From Tessaracoccus lapidicaptus (GTDB lineage: Bacteria > Actinomycetota > Actinomycetes > Propionibacteriales > Propionibacteriaceae): a stretch of 64,000 nucleotides of DNA. Positions within the stretch are counted from its first letter, which is position 1, and every line of letters begins with the position of its first letter. The position numbers and the translations under genes are program-made. A model generated the notes under the pieces. That model did no database searches. It worked only from the letters and a program-made list of their open reading frames with translations, and had not been told where the DNA came from. The stretch is taken from the NCBI RefSeq assembly GCF_001693815.1, contig NZ_MBQD01000004.1, positions 1-64,000 of the forward strand. The letters run 5' to 3'. Positions 31,052 to 42,555 of this stretch are shown one piece after another.

Positions 31052-33088
31052 GTGTCAGCCCTAGTGACAACCCCCTGGCCAGCCATCGACGGCATCGCCT
31101 ACGGCGGCGACTACAACCCCGACCAGTGGCCGCGCGCCGTGTGGGATGAGGACGTCGCCCTGATGCGCCGCGCGGGCGTGAACCTGGTGAGTGTCGGCAT
31201 CTTCTCGTGGGGAAAGCTCGAGCCCTCCCCCGGCCGGTTCGACTTCGCCTGGCTCGACGAGATCCTCGACCTCCTGCACGGCAACGGCATCGCCGTCGAC
31301 CTCGGCACGCCCACCGCCGCTCCGCCGGCCTGGTTCTTCGCGGACCACCCGGACTCCCGCGTCATCACCCGCGACGGCACGGTCATGGGCTTCGGGTCCC
31401 GCGGCATGGTGTCACACTCCTCGCCCGCCTATCGCGACGCCATCGTCCGCGTGGCCGGGGCGCTGGCCGAGCGCTACGCCGACCACCCCGCCGTCGTGCT
31501 CTGGCACATCCACAACGAGTACGGCACCCCGGTGAGCGAGGACTACTCGCGCCACTCCGTCACCGCGTGGCGCTCCTGGCTCCGCGCCCGCTACGGCACC
31601 CTCGACCAGCTCAACGAGCTGTGGGGCACCGCAGTGTGGGGGCAGACGTACCACTCCTGGGAGCACATCGGCGCCCCCGCCGCCGCCCCGTCGGTCGTCA
31701 ACCCCACGATGCGGCTCGACTGGGCGAGGTTCACGGACCACCAGCTACGCGAGTGCTTCTCGCTGGAGCGCGACGCGATCCGCCGCCACGCCACCCAGCC
31801 GGTCACCACCAACTTCATGGCCAACCAGCACTGGGGCACCGACCTGTGGGAGTGGGCGAAGCTCGTCGACGTCGTGGCGGACGACCACTACCTCACCGCG
31901 GCCGACCGGGAGGCCCACATCGGGCTGGCCATCGCCGCGGACCTCAGCCGCTCCGTCGCAGGCGGCAAGCCCTGGATGCTGATGGAGCACTCCACGTCCG
32001 CGGTGAACTGGCAGCCGCGTAACGTCGCGAAGCGCCCCGGCGAGATGGCGCGCAACTCGCTGACCCACGTCGCGCGCGGCGCCGACGCCGTCATGTTCTT
32101 CCAGTGGCGGGCCGCCCGCTACGGCCAGGAGAAGTTCCACTCGGCGATGCTCCCGCACGCCGGCGTCGACAGCCGCGTCTTCCGCGAGGTCGTGGATCTG
32201 GGCGCGACGCTCCAGCGCATCGACGCCGTCCGCGGGTCGCGCGTCGAGGCCGAGGTGGCGGTGCTGTGCGACTTCGAGTCCTTCTGGGCTCAGGACCTGG
32301 AATGGCGTCCCTCCGAGGACCTCGACTACCGCCAGCAACTGCGCGCCTACTACGAGCGGCTCTGGCGCGACAACGTGACCGTCGACTTCGCCCTCCCCTC
32401 GCACGACCTCAGCCGGTACCGCCTGGTCGTCATCCCGTCGCAGTACCTGCTGCGCGCCGACGACGCCGCGAACCTCACGCGCTATGTCGAGGCCGGGGGC
32501 ACGCTGCTGGTGTCCTACTTCTCGGCCGTCGTCGACGAGTACGACGCCGTCCACCGTGGCGGGTTCTTGGCTCCCCTCGAACCGGCGTTGGGCGTGTGGG
32601 TCGAGGAGTTCCTGCCGCTGCGCGAAGGCGACTCCATGACGGTGGTCACCGGCGACGGCGCATCGCTCGCCGCGGACATGTGGGCGGAGGACCTCGTCGT
32701 GACCGGGGCCGACGTCGTCGCCACGTACGAAGACGGACCCGCCGCCGGCAAGCCGGCCATCACCCGGCACCGGCACGGCGCCGGTCACGCCTGGTACGTC
32801 TCGACCCGACTGGACGCCGACGCCCTCCGCCAGGTGATGCGACGCGTCTACGACGACGCCGGCCTGGCACCGGCGGCCCTCCCCGACGGCGTCGAGGTCG
32901 TCGCCAGGCGCGGCGCCGGTGAGACGTTCACCGTCGCCGTCAACCACACCGACCAGGCCGTGGACCTCCCGTTCCCCGGCACCGATCTGGTCACCGGCCA
33001 CGACACCGGCGGATCCCTCCGCCTGGCCGGCGGCGCCGTCGCCGTCGTCCGTGCCGATGACCCCGACCGCTCCATCCCGGAGCACTGA
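31052..33088 (+). CDS. GH42 beta-galactosidase
   Basis: 678 residues, cytosolic. GH42 features: YGGDYNPDQWP at the N-terminus, acid/base Glu156 in WHIHNEYGTP, nucleophile Glu312 in LMEHSTSAVNWQPRN, then a trimerisation domain and a small C-terminal beta domain. It splits beta-galactosides, here probably beta-1,4-galacto-oligosaccharides produced by the GH53 enzyme and imported by the linked ABC system. The GTG at 31052 is used; a GTG at 31064 with GAGGTG ahead of it is equally possible. It is the analogue of GanA. Confidence 0.95.
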   Translation: MSALVTTPWPAIDGIAYGGDYNPDQWPRAVWDEDVALMRRAGVNLVSVGIFSWGKLEPSPGRFDFAWLDEILDLLHGNGIAVDLGTPTAAPPAWFFADHPDSRVITRDGTVMGFGSRGMVSHSSPAYRDAIVRVAGALAERYADHPAVVLWHIHNEYGTPVSEDYSRHSVTAWRSWLRARYGTLDQLNELWGTAVWGQTYHSWEHIGAPAAAPSVVNPTMRLDWARFTDHQLRECFSLERDAIRRHATQPVTTNFMANQHWGTDLWEWAKLVDVVADDHYLTAADREAHIGLAIAADLSRSVAGGKPWMLMEHSTSAVNWQPRNVAKRPGEMARNSLTHVARGADAVMFFQWRAARYGQEKFHSAMLPHAGVDSRVFREVVDLGATLQRIDAVRGSRVEAEVAVLCDFESFWAQDLEWRPSEDLDYRQQLRAYYERLWRDNVTVDFALPSHDLSRYRLVVIPSQYLLRADDAANLTRYVEAGGTLLVSYFSAVVDEYDAVHRGGFLAPLEPALGVWVEEFLPLREGDSMTVVTGDGASLAADMWAEDLVVTGADVVATYEDGPAAGKPAITRHRHGAGHAWYVSTRLDADALRQVMRRVYDDAGLAPAALPDGVEVVARRGAGETFTVAVNHTDQAVDLPFPGTDLVTGHDTGGSLRLAGGAVAVVRADDPDRSIPEH

Positions 33089-33114
33089 CCACCCCACCCA
33101 CCGAAAGGACCATC

Positions 33115-34389
33115 ATGCGCAAGCTCCTGCAGGCCTCGCTCGCCCTGGGCACGGCCGCACTCATCGCCGGCTGCAGCGGCGGCGGCACGTCCCCCGCCAC
33201 CTCGGCCCCCGCCGCCAGCGAGGCCGCCACCAGCACCGCCACGTCGAGCAGCGCCGCCCCCGCCGGCGAGGGCGCCACGCTGACCATCTGGACCGACGCC
33301 GAGCGCGAGGAAGCCATCAAGGGCCAGGCCGAGCGCTTCGAGGAGGCCACCGGCGCCGACGTCGAGGTCGTCCAGAAGAACTTCGAGGACCTCCGCAACG
33401 ACTTCATCGCCCAGGTCCCGACCGGCGAGGGCCCCGACATCACCGTCGGCGCGCACGACTGGCTGGGCGCCCTCGTGACCGCGGGCGTCGTCGACACCGT
33501 CGACGTCGGCGACATGGCCGCCGAGTTCGAGCCCGTCGCGCTCGAGGCCATGACCTACGACGGCCAGCTCTACGCCCTGCCCTACTCCCTGGAGACCGTC
33601 GCGCTCATCCAGAACGTCGATCTCGTCGGCGACACCGCCCCCGCAACCTGGGACGAGATGATCCAGATGGGCGAGGCCTCGGGCGCCGAGCGTCCGTTCG
33701 TCATCAACACCGGCGGTGAGACCGGCGACGGCTACACCATGTATGGCTTCCAGACCTCGTTCGGCGCGCCCGTCTTCGTGCAGGACGAGAGCGGCTCCTA
33801 CACCTCCGAGGTCGGCATGGGCGGCGAGAAGGGCCAGGCCTTCGCCCAGTGGCTGTACGACAACGGCATGAAGGGCAAGGGCTACCTCAGCACCACCGTC
33901 GACTACGACATCAACAATGAGCTCTTCGCCTCCGGCAAGGCCGCCTTCACCGTCCAGGGACCGTGGGCCATCCCGGCCTACGAGGGCGTCAACGTCAAGG
34001 TTAGCCCCATCCCCTCCGCCGGTGGCGAGCCCGCCGGGCCGTTCGTGGGCGTCCAGGGCTTCTACCTCAGCTCGCAGAGCGAGAACCCGCTGCTGGCGCA
34101 GGACTTCCTGGTCAACTACCTCGGCACCAAGGAAGGCCAGCAGTCCCTCTACGACGCCGACCCGCGCCTGCCCGCCCTCACCGCCATCGGCGAGGAGGTC
34201 AAGTCCGACCCGATCATCGCCGGCTTCCTGGAGTCGTCGAAGAACGGCGTCCCGATGCCGAACATCCCGGAGATGGGCGCCGTCTGGGACTTCTGGAACG
34301 CGGCCGAGGCCCAGATCATCGCCGGGGCTGAGCCGGTCGCCACCTGGGACACCATGATCACCAACCTGCAGGCCGAGCTCGACAAGTGA
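33115..34389 (+). CDS. Lipoprotein galacto-oligosaccharide-binding protein
   Basis: 424 residues. A lipoprotein signal peptide with lipobox LIAGC (Cys20) is followed by a Ser/Ala/Thr linker and a MalE-like fold: LTIWTDAEREEAIKGQAERFEEATG, DWLGALVTAGVV, NELFASGKAAFTVQGPWAI. It should bind galacto-oligosaccharides outside the cell. GAAAGGA lies 8 bp upstream of the ATG. It is 26 bp behind the GH42 gene and its stop overlaps the start of the MalF-like gene (GTGA). It is the analogue of GanS. Confidence 0.93.
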   Translation: MRKLLQASLALGTAALIAGCSGGGTSPATSAPAASEAATSTATSSSAAPAGEGATLTIWTDAEREEAIKGQAERFEEATGADVEVVQKNFEDLRNDFIAQVPTGEGPDITVGAHDWLGALVTAGVVDTVDVGDMAAEFEPVALEAMTYDGQLYALPYSLETVALIQNVDLVGDTAPATWDEMIQMGEASGAERPFVINTGGETGDGYTMYGFQTSFGAPVFVQDESGSYTSEVGMGGEKGQAFAQWLYDNGMKGKGYLSTTVDYDINNELFASGKAAFTVQGPWAIPAYEGVNVKVSPIPSAGGEPAGPFVGVQGFYLSSQSENPLLAQDFLVNYLGTKEGQQSLYDADPRLPALTAIGEEVKSDPIIAGFLESSKNGVPMPNIPEMGAVWDFWNAAEAQIIAGAEPVATWDTMITNLQAELDK

Positions 34390-35956
34390 CCGGAGAGTCG
34401 CACTCCCGACGATGGGGCCGCATGGGCGGGGGCTTCCTGGTGAAGCTCCTGCTCATGGGCATCGTCAACGCGTTCGGGGTCTCGGTGATCCTCAGCGCGT
34501 GGCAGGCCCAGTCCTGGGCGATCCTCGGCGTCTCCGTCGCGCTCCTCGCCATTGCCGACTGGGTCTACTTCAGCCGGCGCGCCCTGCCGCTGAAGTACCT
34601 CCTGCCCGGTCTGGTGTTCCTGGCCATCTTCCAGGTCTTCACACTGGCCTACACGGGGTACGTCGCGTTCACCAACTACGGCACCGGACACGCCGGATCC
34701 ATGCAGCAGGCGGTGGACGCGGCCCTCATCCAGGCCGAGAAGCGCCTGCCTGACTCCCCCACGTATCCCCTCGCCGTCGTCCGCCAGGGCGACGAGATCG
34801 GGTTCGCGATCACCGACGACGGCGAGGTCCGGGTCGGCACGGCGGAGGAGCCGCTCAGCGCCGTCGAGGACGCCGCGGTGGGCGACGGCGACGTCCCGAC
34901 CGCCGTCCCGGGCTGGGAGGTGATCCCCCGCGCCCAACTACTCACGGACACCACGCTGCAGCAGCTCGTGACGTCCCTGCGCGTCCCGGTCTCGGACGAC
35001 GCCGAGGAAGGCTCGATCCGGACCCGCGAGGGGTCGAAGGGCACCATCTACTCGTCGTCGCTGGAGTGGGACGAGACCGGCCAGACCCTGACCAACACCG
35101 AGACGGGCGTCGTCTACTCCGCCAACGACCGCGGCGAGTTCGTCGGTGACGACGGCTCCCGCCTGCCCACCGGCTGGTACGTCAACATCGGCGCGGACAA
35201 CTTCGTGCGGGCGGTGACCGACCCGTCACTGGCCGGGCCGCTGCTGACCGTCACGCTGTGGACGTTCGTGTTCGCGATCGCGTCAGTGGTGGTGAGCTTC
35301 GCCGTCGGGCTGGCCTTCGCGCTCATCTACAACGATCCGCGGCTGCGGGGCCGCAAGGTCATCCGCACCCTGCTCATCCTCCCCTACGCCTTCCCTGCCT
35401 TCATGTCCGCGCTGCTGTGGCGCGGCATGCTCAACGCCGAGTTCGGTGTGGTCAACGAGCTGTTCTTCTTCGGCTCGACGATCGGCTGGCTGTCGGATCC
35501 CGTCCTGGCCCGGCTCGCCGTCGTCTTCGTCAACGTGTGGCTCAGCTACCCGTACTGGTTCCTCGTGTCCACCGGCGCGCTGCAGGCGCTGCCCGCCGAC
35601 ACGCTCGAGGCCGCCACCATCGACGGCGCGGGACGCTGGCGGAGATTCCAGGCGATCACCCTGCCCCTGCTGCTCGTGGCGACGGCGCCCCTGGCGATCT
35701 CGTCGTTCGCGTTCAGCTTCAACAACTTCACCATCATCTACATGCTCACCGAGGGTGGGCCGGCCTTCCCCGGCAACCAGGCCCGGCTCGGCGCCACGGA
35801 CATCCTCATCTCCGCGATCTACAAGATCTCGGGTGTCTCCGGCGGCGTGGCCGACTACGGCCTCGCGAGCGCCCTGTCGATCGTCGTGTTCATCGTCATC
35901 GGCGTCATCTCCGCTCTGGCGTTCCGCCAGACGCGCAAGCTGGAGGAGTACCAGTG

Positions 35957-35957
<1 letters not shown>
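34386..35957 (+). CDS. MalF-like ABC permease with exported P2-type loop
   Basis: 523 residues, longer than usual CUT1 permeases because of a large extracytoplasmic domain (about residues 90-270) between early helices, like the P2 loop of MalF. The EAA loop is LEAATIDGAGRWRRFQAITLPLL and FNNFTIIYMLTEGGPAFPGNQ is the MalF signature. The P2-like loop normally docks the binding protein. Translation is coupled to the binding-protein gene (GTGA) and to the next permease (TGATG). It is the analogue of GanP. Confidence 0.93.
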
Positions 35958-39114
<3,157 letters not shown>

Positions 39115-39134
39115 CGACGGCGGTCCACTGATCA

Positions 39135-39166
39135 GGCCGGCCCGGGTGCGCATGCCCGGGCCGGCC
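39135..39166. terminator. Strong bidirectional terminator hairpin
   Basis: GGCCGGCCCGGG (39135-39146) and CCCGGGCCGGCC (39155-39166) form a perfect 12-bp stem with an 8-nt loop between the convergent GH53 and nanE genes. Confidence 0.75.
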
Positions 39167-39175
39167 GCTGTGTCC

Positions 39176-39856
39176 TCAGGATCCGGGCAGCGCCTCGGCG
39201 AACCAGCGCGTGATCGTCGCGGGGTGCGTGATCGCGGTCCCGACGACGACCGACCACGCCCCGCGGCGCATCGCCTCGGCCGCGTCGGCGGGCGTGTGGA
39301 GGCGGCCCTCGACGATGAGCGGCCGGTCCGCGACCGCCAGCATCTCGTCGATCGCCGCCCAGTCCGGGCCGTCGGTCTTCGGGCGCTCGCCGGAGTAACC
39401 CACCAGCGTGGTGCCGATGAGGTCGGCGCCGGCCTCCTGGGCCGCGACCGCGTCACCGGCGGACCCGCAGTCGGCCATCACCAGCACCTCCGGGAAGCGC
39501 TCCTTGAGCCCCGCGACGGTCTCGGCGAGCGAGAGCCCGTCCGGCCGGGGGCGGCGGGTGCCGTCGAGCGCCACGACCTCGCACCCCGTCTCGGCGACGG
39601 CGACGCAGTCGGCCAGCGTGGGCGTGATGTAGACCCCGTCCTTGCCCACCTTGACCAGGCCGATGATCGGCACGTCGACGGCGGTGCGGATCGCACGCAG
39701 GTCCTCGAGTCCCTTTGCCCGGATGGCCGCGGCGCCGCCGATCACCGCCGACTGCGCCACCTGGCTCATCGTCCTGGGGTCCAGCATGGGCTCGCCCGGG
39801 TACGCCTGGCAGGACACCACCAGTCGGCCCCGGATCGCCTCGGTCACTCCACTCAT
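39176..39856 (-). CDS. nanE: N-acetylmannosamine-6-phosphate 2-epimerase
   Basis: 226 residues of the NanE TIM barrel: LVVSCQAYPGEPM, GGAAAIRAKGLEDLRAIRTAVDVPIIGLVK (catalytic Lys), EVVALDGTRRPRPDG, VMADCGSAGDAVAAQEAGADLIGTTLVGY (Glu/Asp region) and IVEGRLHTPADAAEAMRRGAWSVVVG. It converts ManNAc-6-P to GlcNAc-6-P, the last dedicated step of sialic-acid breakdown. It is the last gene of the operon. The ATG at 39856 is used because AGAGGA precedes it; an ATG at 39871 overlaps the nanK stop. Confidence 0.93.
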   Translation of the reverse strand: MSGVTEAIRGRLVVSCQAYPGEPMLDPRTMSQVAQSAVIGGAAAIRAKGLEDLRAIRTAVDVPIIGLVKVGKDGVYITPTLADCVAVAETGCEVVALDGTRRPRPDGLSLAETVAGLKERFPEVLVMADCGSAGDAVAAQEAGADLIGTTLVGYSGERPKTDGPDWAAIDEMLAVADRPLIVEGRLHTPADAAEAMRRGAWSVVVGTAITHPATITRWFAEALPGS

Positions 39857-39867
39857 CTGCAGTCCTC

Positions 39868-40797
39868 TCATCTCACCCGCACGCGGGCCTCGTCGAACAC
39901 GGTGCGCGCCGCACCCAGGATCGCGGCCTCGGGCCCGAGGGCCGCCGGCAGGAGCTCGAGGTTCCTGAGCACGGGGACCACCTCGCCGCGACAGGCGGCG
40001 CGCAGCGGCGTCCACCACTCGTCGCCCGCCGCGGCCACTCCCCCGCCGATGACCACGCAGGCCGGGTCCAGGACGGTGACCACGCCCGCGATGGCCCGGC
40101 CGAGGGCCACGGCGGCCGCGGCGACCACTCCTCGCGCGGGCTCGCCGCCGTCGGCGGCGCGCGCCATGATGTCGCGGCCCGGCAGTGACTCCCCGGCGGC
40201 GAGGGCGTACGCCCGTTCGATCGCGGGGCCGGCCGCGACCGCCTCCAGATGTCCGTCGACGCCGCATGGGCACCGCATCCCGGCCGCCCCGGGGGTGGGG
40301 ATGTGCCCCATCTCGCCGGCGACGTGGTGCGCACCGGTCCACAGCCGCCCGTCGAGGACGACGGCGCCGCCGACGCCGGTGCCGACCGCCACCATGAGCA
40401 CCGACGAGCGGCCGCGGCCCGCGCCGAGCCACGCCTCGCCCAGCGCGTGGGCGTCGACGTCGTTGCGCACCTCGACGAGGCGGGCGTCGCCCCAGCCCAG
40501 CCGGGCGCGCAGCCCCGCCGCGACGTCCGTGCCCACCCACGAGGCGAACGTCTCGGTCGCGGAGATGATCGCGCCGCGGGGGGCGTCCACGACGCCGGCG
40601 GGTCCCACGCCCACGCCCGCCCCGTCGTCGTGCCCCGCCGCGGCCCGGGCGACCAGGTCCGCGACGGCGTCGAGGACCGCCTCACCGCCGGCGAGCGCGG
40701 GCGTCGGCGCCGTGAGGACCTCGCCCATCGTCCCGTCCGGCGCGACGACCGCCACCGCGGTCTTCGTGCCGCCGAGGTCGACGCCGACGGCCCTCAC
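39868..40797 (-). CDS. nanK: ROK family N-acetylmannosamine kinase
   Basis: 309 residues of the ROK sugar-kinase family: ATP-binding VGVDLGGTKTAVAVV, NDVDAHALGEAW with the catalytic Asp, VAVGTGVGGAVVLDG and HVAGEMGHIP. The zinc-binding segment reads CPCGVDGHLEAVA; the usual third cysteine (CxCGxxGCxE) is a histidine here. It phosphorylates ManNAc to ManNAc-6-P. Its ATG overlaps the nanA stop by 4 bp. The assignment to ManNAc rests on the position between nanA and nanE. Confidence 0.9.
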   Translation of the reverse strand: MRAVGVDLGGTKTAVAVVAPDGTMGEVLTAPTPALAGGEAVLDAVADLVARAAAGHDDGAGVGVGPAGVVDAPRGAIISATETFASWVGTDVAAGLRARLGWGDARLVEVRNDVDAHALGEAWLGAGRGRSSVLMVAVGTGVGGAVVLDGRLWTGAHHVAGEMGHIPTPGAAGMRCPCGVDGHLEAVAAGPAIERAYALAAGESLPGRDIMARAADGGEPARGVVAAAAVALGRAIAGVVTVLDPACVVIGGGVAAAGDEWWTPLRAACRGEVVPVLRNLELLPAALGPEAAILGAARTVFDEARVRVR

Positions 40798-41711
40798 TGC
40801 AGGAGTCCCACCTCGGCGAGGATCTCGCGGATGCTGGCGGTGTCGTCGTCGGAGAGGCCCTCGAGCGGCGCGGGCATCGCGGCGGAGTCGATGACCCCGA
40901 GCAGCGCCAGCGCGGCCTTGAAGGCGCCGATGCCGCCGGCGTCACCCGAGCGGCCCTGGGGCACGAACGCGATGTCGAACAGCCGCGCGATGCGGTTCTG
41001 CTCGTCGCGGGCCGCGGACCAGTCGCCCGCCTCAGCGGCTTGCCGGAGGCGGGTGTAGGCGGCCGGGTCGACGTTGGCCAGTCCGGGGACCGCGCCGTCG
41101 GCGCCGAGCAGGTACATGCCGTCGACCATCACCTCGTGGCCGGTGAGCAGCACCAGCGGGTGCCCGGCGCGCTCGTTGGCGGCGACGAGGCGGCGGAAGC
41201 CGACGTCGTCGCCGGAGGAGTCCTTGACGCCGGCGATGACGCCGTCCTTGCCGAGGCGCACCAGCAGGTCCACGCCCAGGTAGCTGTGCACGCGCACGGG
41301 CACGTTGTAGGCGAAGACGGGGATCTCGACGGCGGCGGCGACCATGCGGAAGTGCCGCTCGGTCTCCGCGACGTCGTTGATCGCGTAGAGCGGGGCCGTC
41401 ACGACGACGGCGTCCGCGCCCAGCCGCTCGGCGCGGGCGGCCTGCTCGGCCACGCGGCGGGCGGTGAAGTCGGGGGTGCCGACCAGCACGGGGACGCGGC
41501 CGGCGGCGCGCTCGACGACGCGGCGGGTCACGGTGTCGCGCTCGTCGTCGGTGAGGTAGGCCACCTGGCCCGACGAGCCGAGGATGAACAGGCCGTCCAT
41601 CCCGCCGTCGATGAGGTGGTCGACGACGCGGTCGAGGGAGGTCAGGTCGAGGTCGCCGTCGGCCGTGAAGGGGGTGACGACGGGCGGGATGGTGCCGCGG
41701 AAGGAGTGCAT
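40794..41711 (-). CDS. nanA: N-acetylneuraminate lyase (DHDPS family)
   Basis: 305 residues of the class I aldolase DHDPS/NAL barrel. Catalytic residues are Tyr135 (VFAYNVP) and Schiff-base Lys163 (IAGVKDSSGD); the substrate loop reads ILGSSGQVAYLT (44-54). It cleaves sialic acid to ManNAc and pyruvate. The family also holds other keto-acid aldolases, but nanK and nanE right behind it make NAL the best call. It follows the importer ATPase gene after 34 bp. Confidence 0.88.
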   Translation of the reverse strand: MHSFRGTIPPVVTPFTADGDLDLTSLDRVVDHLIDGGMDGLFILGSSGQVAYLTDDERDTVTRRVVERAAGRVPVLVGTPDFTARRVAEQAARAERLGADAVVVTAPLYAINDVAETERHFRMVAAAVEIPVFAYNVPVRVHSYLGVDLLVRLGKDGVIAGVKDSSGDDVGFRRLVAANERAGHPLVLLTGHEVMVDGMYLLGADGAVPGLANVDPAAYTRLRQAAEAGDWSAARDEQNRIARLFDIAFVPQGRSGDAGGIGAFKAALALLGVIDSAAMPAPLEGLSDDDTASIREILAEVGLLQ

Positions 41712-41745
41712 GAGGGATTCCTGTGGTTCGGGTGCGGGTGTGGTG

Positions 41746-42555
41746 TTACAGCAGGGAGGGGACGGCGCTCAGCAGCGTCCGGGTGTAGTCGTGCCGCGGG
41801 TCCTCGAACAGCTGCTCGGCGGGACCCATCTCGACGATCTTCCCGGCGAACATCACGGCCATCCGGTCGGAGACGTAGCGCACGGTGTTGATGTCGTGAC
41901 TGATGAAGACGAGCCCCAGGCCGAGCTGGTCCTTGAGGTCGCTGAGCAGGTTGAGCACCTGGGCGCGCACCGACACGTCGAGCGCCGAGGTGGGCTCGTC
42001 GGCGATGATCACGTCCGGGTCCAGCGCCAGCGCCCGCGCGATCGCGACGCGCTGCCGCTGGCCGCCCGAGATCTGCCGGGGCAGCACGTCGAGCGCCGAC
42101 TGCGGCAGGCCCACCAGGTCCAGCAACTCCTTCACGCGGCGTTCCCTCTCGGCCGGTGTCCCGACGCCGTGGACCTTGAACGGGTCGAGCAGCGTGTCGC
42201 GGACGAGCATGCGCGGGTTGAGCGCGGTGGCGGGGTCCTGGAACACGACGGAGACCGCGCGTCCCAGCTTCTTCCGGCCCGCGCCGTCCAGCTCGAGCGG
42301 TTCGCCGAAGTAGCGCACCTCGCCGTCGGTGACGGGCTGCAGGCCCACCATGACGCGGGCCAGCGTCGACTTGCCGCAGCCCGATTCGCCGACCAGCCCG
42401 ACGGTCTCGCCGCGGCTGACGGAGAGGCTCACCCCGGCCACGGCGTGCACGCGGTCGCGGCGGAAGAGTGTGCCGGTGCGGGCCTTGTGGACGACGTGCA
42501 CGTCGCGCAGGTCGACGACGGGCACCCCCCTCGGCCGGTCGTCGGTCGCGCTCAT
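41746..42555 (-). CDS. ABC importer ATPase, OppF/DppF type
   Basis: 269 residues. Walker A GESGCGKST, Q-loop VFQDPATALNPRM, signature ISGGQRQRVAIARAL, Walker B VIIADEPTSALD and the H-loop ISHDINTV are all intact. The C-terminus is the short OppF-type end. It pairs with the ATPase half of the preceding fusion protein to power a peptide-type importer, here probably for sialic acid. Its ATG overlaps the stop of the fusion gene (ATGA). Confidence 0.93.
   Translation of the reverse strand: MSATDDRPRGVPVVDLRDVHVVHKARTGTLFRRDRVHAVAGVSLSVSRGETVGLVGESGCGKSTLARVMVGLQPVTDGEVRYFGEPLELDGAGRKKLGRAVSVVFQDPATALNPRMLVRDTLLDPFKVHGVGTPAERERRVKELLDLVGLPQSALDVLPRQISGGQRQRVAIARALALDPDVIIADEPTSALDVSVRAQVLNLLSDLKDQLGLGLVFISHDINTVRYVSDRMAVMFAGKIVEMGPAEQLFEDPRHDYTRTLLSAVPSLL

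Noticed and set aside
39857-40540. Long upstream extension of the nanE frame
   Set aside because: It runs through nanK in another frame and is Arg/Gly-rich; nanE homology starts at 39856.
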